From Bifidobacterium breve (GTDB lineage: Bacteria; Actinomycetota; Actinomycetes; Nanopelagicales; Nanopelagicaceae): 24,674 nt of DNA. Every line of letters starts with the position of its first letter. Position 1 is the first letter of the stretch. This document shows positions 23,844 to 24,674 of the stretch, one piece after another. The stretch is taken from the NCBI GenBank assembly GCA_945869505.1, contig CAMBOZ010000013.1:1-24674 (forward strand). Reading direction: 5' to 3'. The translations under genes and the position numbers were made by a program. The notes beneath the pieces are model-generated. The model had not been told where the DNA came from and did not search any database. It saw only the letters and a list, made by a program, of their open reading frames with translations.

Positions 23844-24305
23844 TTATTTAGTGTTACGAGCTGATACAAAAATTAAATGAAACTTGCCAATCTGAATCTC
23901 ATCGCCACTAGTTAGCGGTGATGCCTTTAGAGACTGGTTGTTGATGTAGGTGCCATTCAGGCTTCCTAAATCATTTAGTGCAAAAGTTGAACCGTTACGT
24001 TCAATAACAGCGTGAGAGCGCGAAACAGTCACATCGTCGAGAAAGATCTCACTCTCAGGTGAACGTCCAATCGAAGTGCGCTCTTCAGAGATTAAATAGC
24101 GCGAACCCTTATTTGCACCGCGGTGAACAACCACCATGGCCTTATCTGGAGCTCCATTTAATACCGCTTCAATCGCCGATTTGTCGGCGTCCGCTAGTGA
24201 TGACAAAAGCGCATTTAAAGCGCTTTGGGGGGATGCATCAACTACTGATCTCAAACCGAGGTGGAGAGTGCTAGTTAATTCACTATTTTGTGAAACATTT
24301 TCCAT
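23844..24305 (-). CDS. garA: FHA-domain regulator GarA/OdhI-like
   Basis: A 153-residue forkhead-associated protein. In its unphosphorylated form GarA/OdhI binds and inhibits 2-oxoglutarate dehydrogenase (and in mycobacteria also acts on glutamate enzymes); phosphorylation of an N-terminal threonine makes the FHA domain fold on itself and releases the enzymes. The FHA domain spans about residues 56-148: MVVVHRGANKGSRYLI, SIGRSPESEIFLDDVTVSR with R81 and S95, H98, and DLGSLNGTYIN with N117-G-T119, all phosphothreonine-binding positions. The N-terminal region has SELTSTLHL where GarA has its ETTS phosphorylation motif, so T11 aligns with the PknB site, but the preceding PknG-type threonine is Leu10. 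A clean ribosome site (AAGGGAG) and a good promoter precede ATG 24305. Confidence 0.92.
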   Translation of the reverse strand: MENVSQNSELTSTLHLGLRSVVDASPQSALNALLSSLADADKSAIEAVLNGAPDKAMVVVHRGANKGSRYLISEERTSIGRSPESEIFLDDVTVSRSHAVIERNGSTFALNDLGSLNGTYINNQSLKASPLTSGDEIQIGKFHLIFVSARNTK

Positions 24306-24312
24306 AGCGGCT

Positions 24313-24319
24313 CTCCCTT
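24313..24319 (-). promoter_or_regulatory. Ribosome binding site of garA
   Basis: AAGGGAG on the minus strand, 7 bases before ATG 24305, supports that start and shows garA has a true leader of several tens of bases. Confidence 0.55.
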
Positions 24320-24361
24320 CGCTTTAAAGTCTTGGACAGGTTCAACTTCTACCTGAGGCTG

Positions 24362-24390
24362 ACATTAGGGTGAGAGCGAGAAGAAATCAA
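24362..24390 (-). promoter_or_regulatory. Promoter of garA (-35 TTGATT, 17 bp, -10 TAATGT)
   Basis: On the minus strand TTGATT (24390-24385) is followed by exactly 17 bases and TAATGT (24367-24362). This is the best housekeeping-sigma promoter seen in the window, placing the transcript start near 24355 and giving a leader of about 50 bases. It probably drives garA, ftsR and perhaps the genes beyond. It is seen by pattern only. Confidence 0.6.
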
Positions 24391-24416
24391 GCGGAAATCG
24401 GATGAAAATTACCGCT
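24390..24416 (-). terminator. Weak hairpin between gcvH and garA, possible terminator
   Basis: AGCGG (24390-24394) pairs with CCGCT (24412-24416), followed by an A-A mismatch and AAT/ATT, with a nine-base loop. Downstream of it on the minus strand is TTGATTTCTT, T-rich but not a T-run. It could end gcvH transcripts just before the garA promoter, whose -35 it touches. Weak support. Confidence 0.25.
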
Positions 24417-24430
24417 GAAAACTTGCCAAA

Positions 24431-24674
24431 TTACGCGGTGATTTGACGGTATTGCTCTGGCGATAGTAAGCCAGCGGGCGTGCTTTCTACTTCGATTTCG
24501 GCCAACCAACCAGCACCGTAGGGCTCCGAATTAATAGTTTCAGGTGACTGACCCAATGAATCGTTAATCGCAACGATTTTCCCGGAGACTGGTGCGAAAA
24601 TTTCAGAGACGCTCTTAGTAGATTCAACTTCGCCACAAACTTTATCTGCGATTACGCTTTCACCGACCTTTGGA
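24431..24674 (-). CDS. gcvH: Glycine cleavage system H protein (5' end cut by window)
   Basis: GcvH carries the lipoyl arm that receives the aminomethyl group from GcvP. Only the last 80 residues are in the window: VGESVIADKVCGEVESTKSV, then APVSGKIVAINDSLGQSPE, EPYGAGWLAEIEVES and a C-terminus ending YRQITA. The lipoylated lysine is in GEVESTKSVS (codon at 24616-24614). Spacing from the lysine to the C-terminus fits the usual family length of about 127 residues. The gene lies just upstream of garA on the same strand, with a 125-base gap that holds the garA promoter and a weak hairpin. GcvP lies five genes downstream in the same block; the T-protein gene is not in the window. Confidence 0.93.
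   Translation of the reverse strand, partial: PKVGESVIADKVCGEVESTKSVSEIFAPVSGKIVAINDSLGQSPETINSEPYGAGWLAEIEVESTPAGLLSPEQYRQITA

Noticed and set aside
1..24674. CRISPR arrays, insertion sequences, prophage genes, tRNA or rRNA genes
   Set aside because: No repeated spacer structure, transposase or integrase frame, terminal inverted repeats or RNA-gene signature was seen; all sequence is accounted for by conserved chromosomal genes and short gaps.

Overview
The window looks like a piece of a streamlined, low-GC actinobacterial chromosome. Base composition looks to be in the mid-40s percent GC by eye (not counted). Gene content and order are nonetheless strongly actinobacterial: the mycothiol ligase mshC, pafB-pafC, tatA-tatC, a HelY-type helicase, a PAC2 protein, a polyprenol-phosphomannose synthase, and the gcvH-garA-ftsR-nuclease-MerR-gcvP block known from Mycobacterium and Corynebacterium. 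Low GC, tiny gaps and many overlapping starts suggest a small-genome freshwater lineage of the acI/Nanopelagicales kind; that placement is inference. No mobile element, CRISPR array, tRNA, rRNA or broken gene is visible, and no stretch over 300 bases lacks a gene.

Layout. (1) 1-3013, plus: the uncharacterised actinobacterial trio (histidine phosphatase, DUF3090, SCO1664-type kinase-fold protein) followed by mshC. (2) 3010-3900, minus: a PAC2 protein, tail-to-tail with mshC through one shared CTAG. (3) 3921-8115, plus: cobalamin-dependent methionine synthase metH, only 20 bp from the PAC2 start, then a HAD phosphatase. (4) 8090-8845, minus: a RecB-family nuclease. (5) 8894-11643, plus: trmI-pafB-pafC. 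The Pup-proteasome genes usually found between trmI and pafB are missing here. (6) 11685-18934, plus: a compact seven-gene run, tatA-tatC-lipid kinase-helY-exonuclease-lnt-ppm. (7) 18973-24674, minus: gcvP, a Rv1830/ResR-like MerR, a bifunctional nuclease, an FtsR-like MerR, garA and the C-terminal part of gcvH, transcribed right to left.

Functional themes are low-molecular-weight thiol synthesis, one-carbon/methionine/glycine metabolism (MetH, GcvP, GcvH, with GarA as the likely 2-oxoglutarate/glutamate switch), DNA-damage regulation (PafBC), RNA handling (TrmI, HelY, exonuclease) and the cell envelope (Tat export, lipid kinase, Lnt, Ppm). Two regulatory styles appear. Several stand-alone genes have no Shine-Dalgarno but carry a TANNNT box 6-8 nt before the start codon, as in leaderless transcripts. 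HAD, gcvP, ftsR and garA instead have clear purine-rich ribosome sites. The gcvP leader also contains four alternating complementary segments that could sequester or free its ribosome site.
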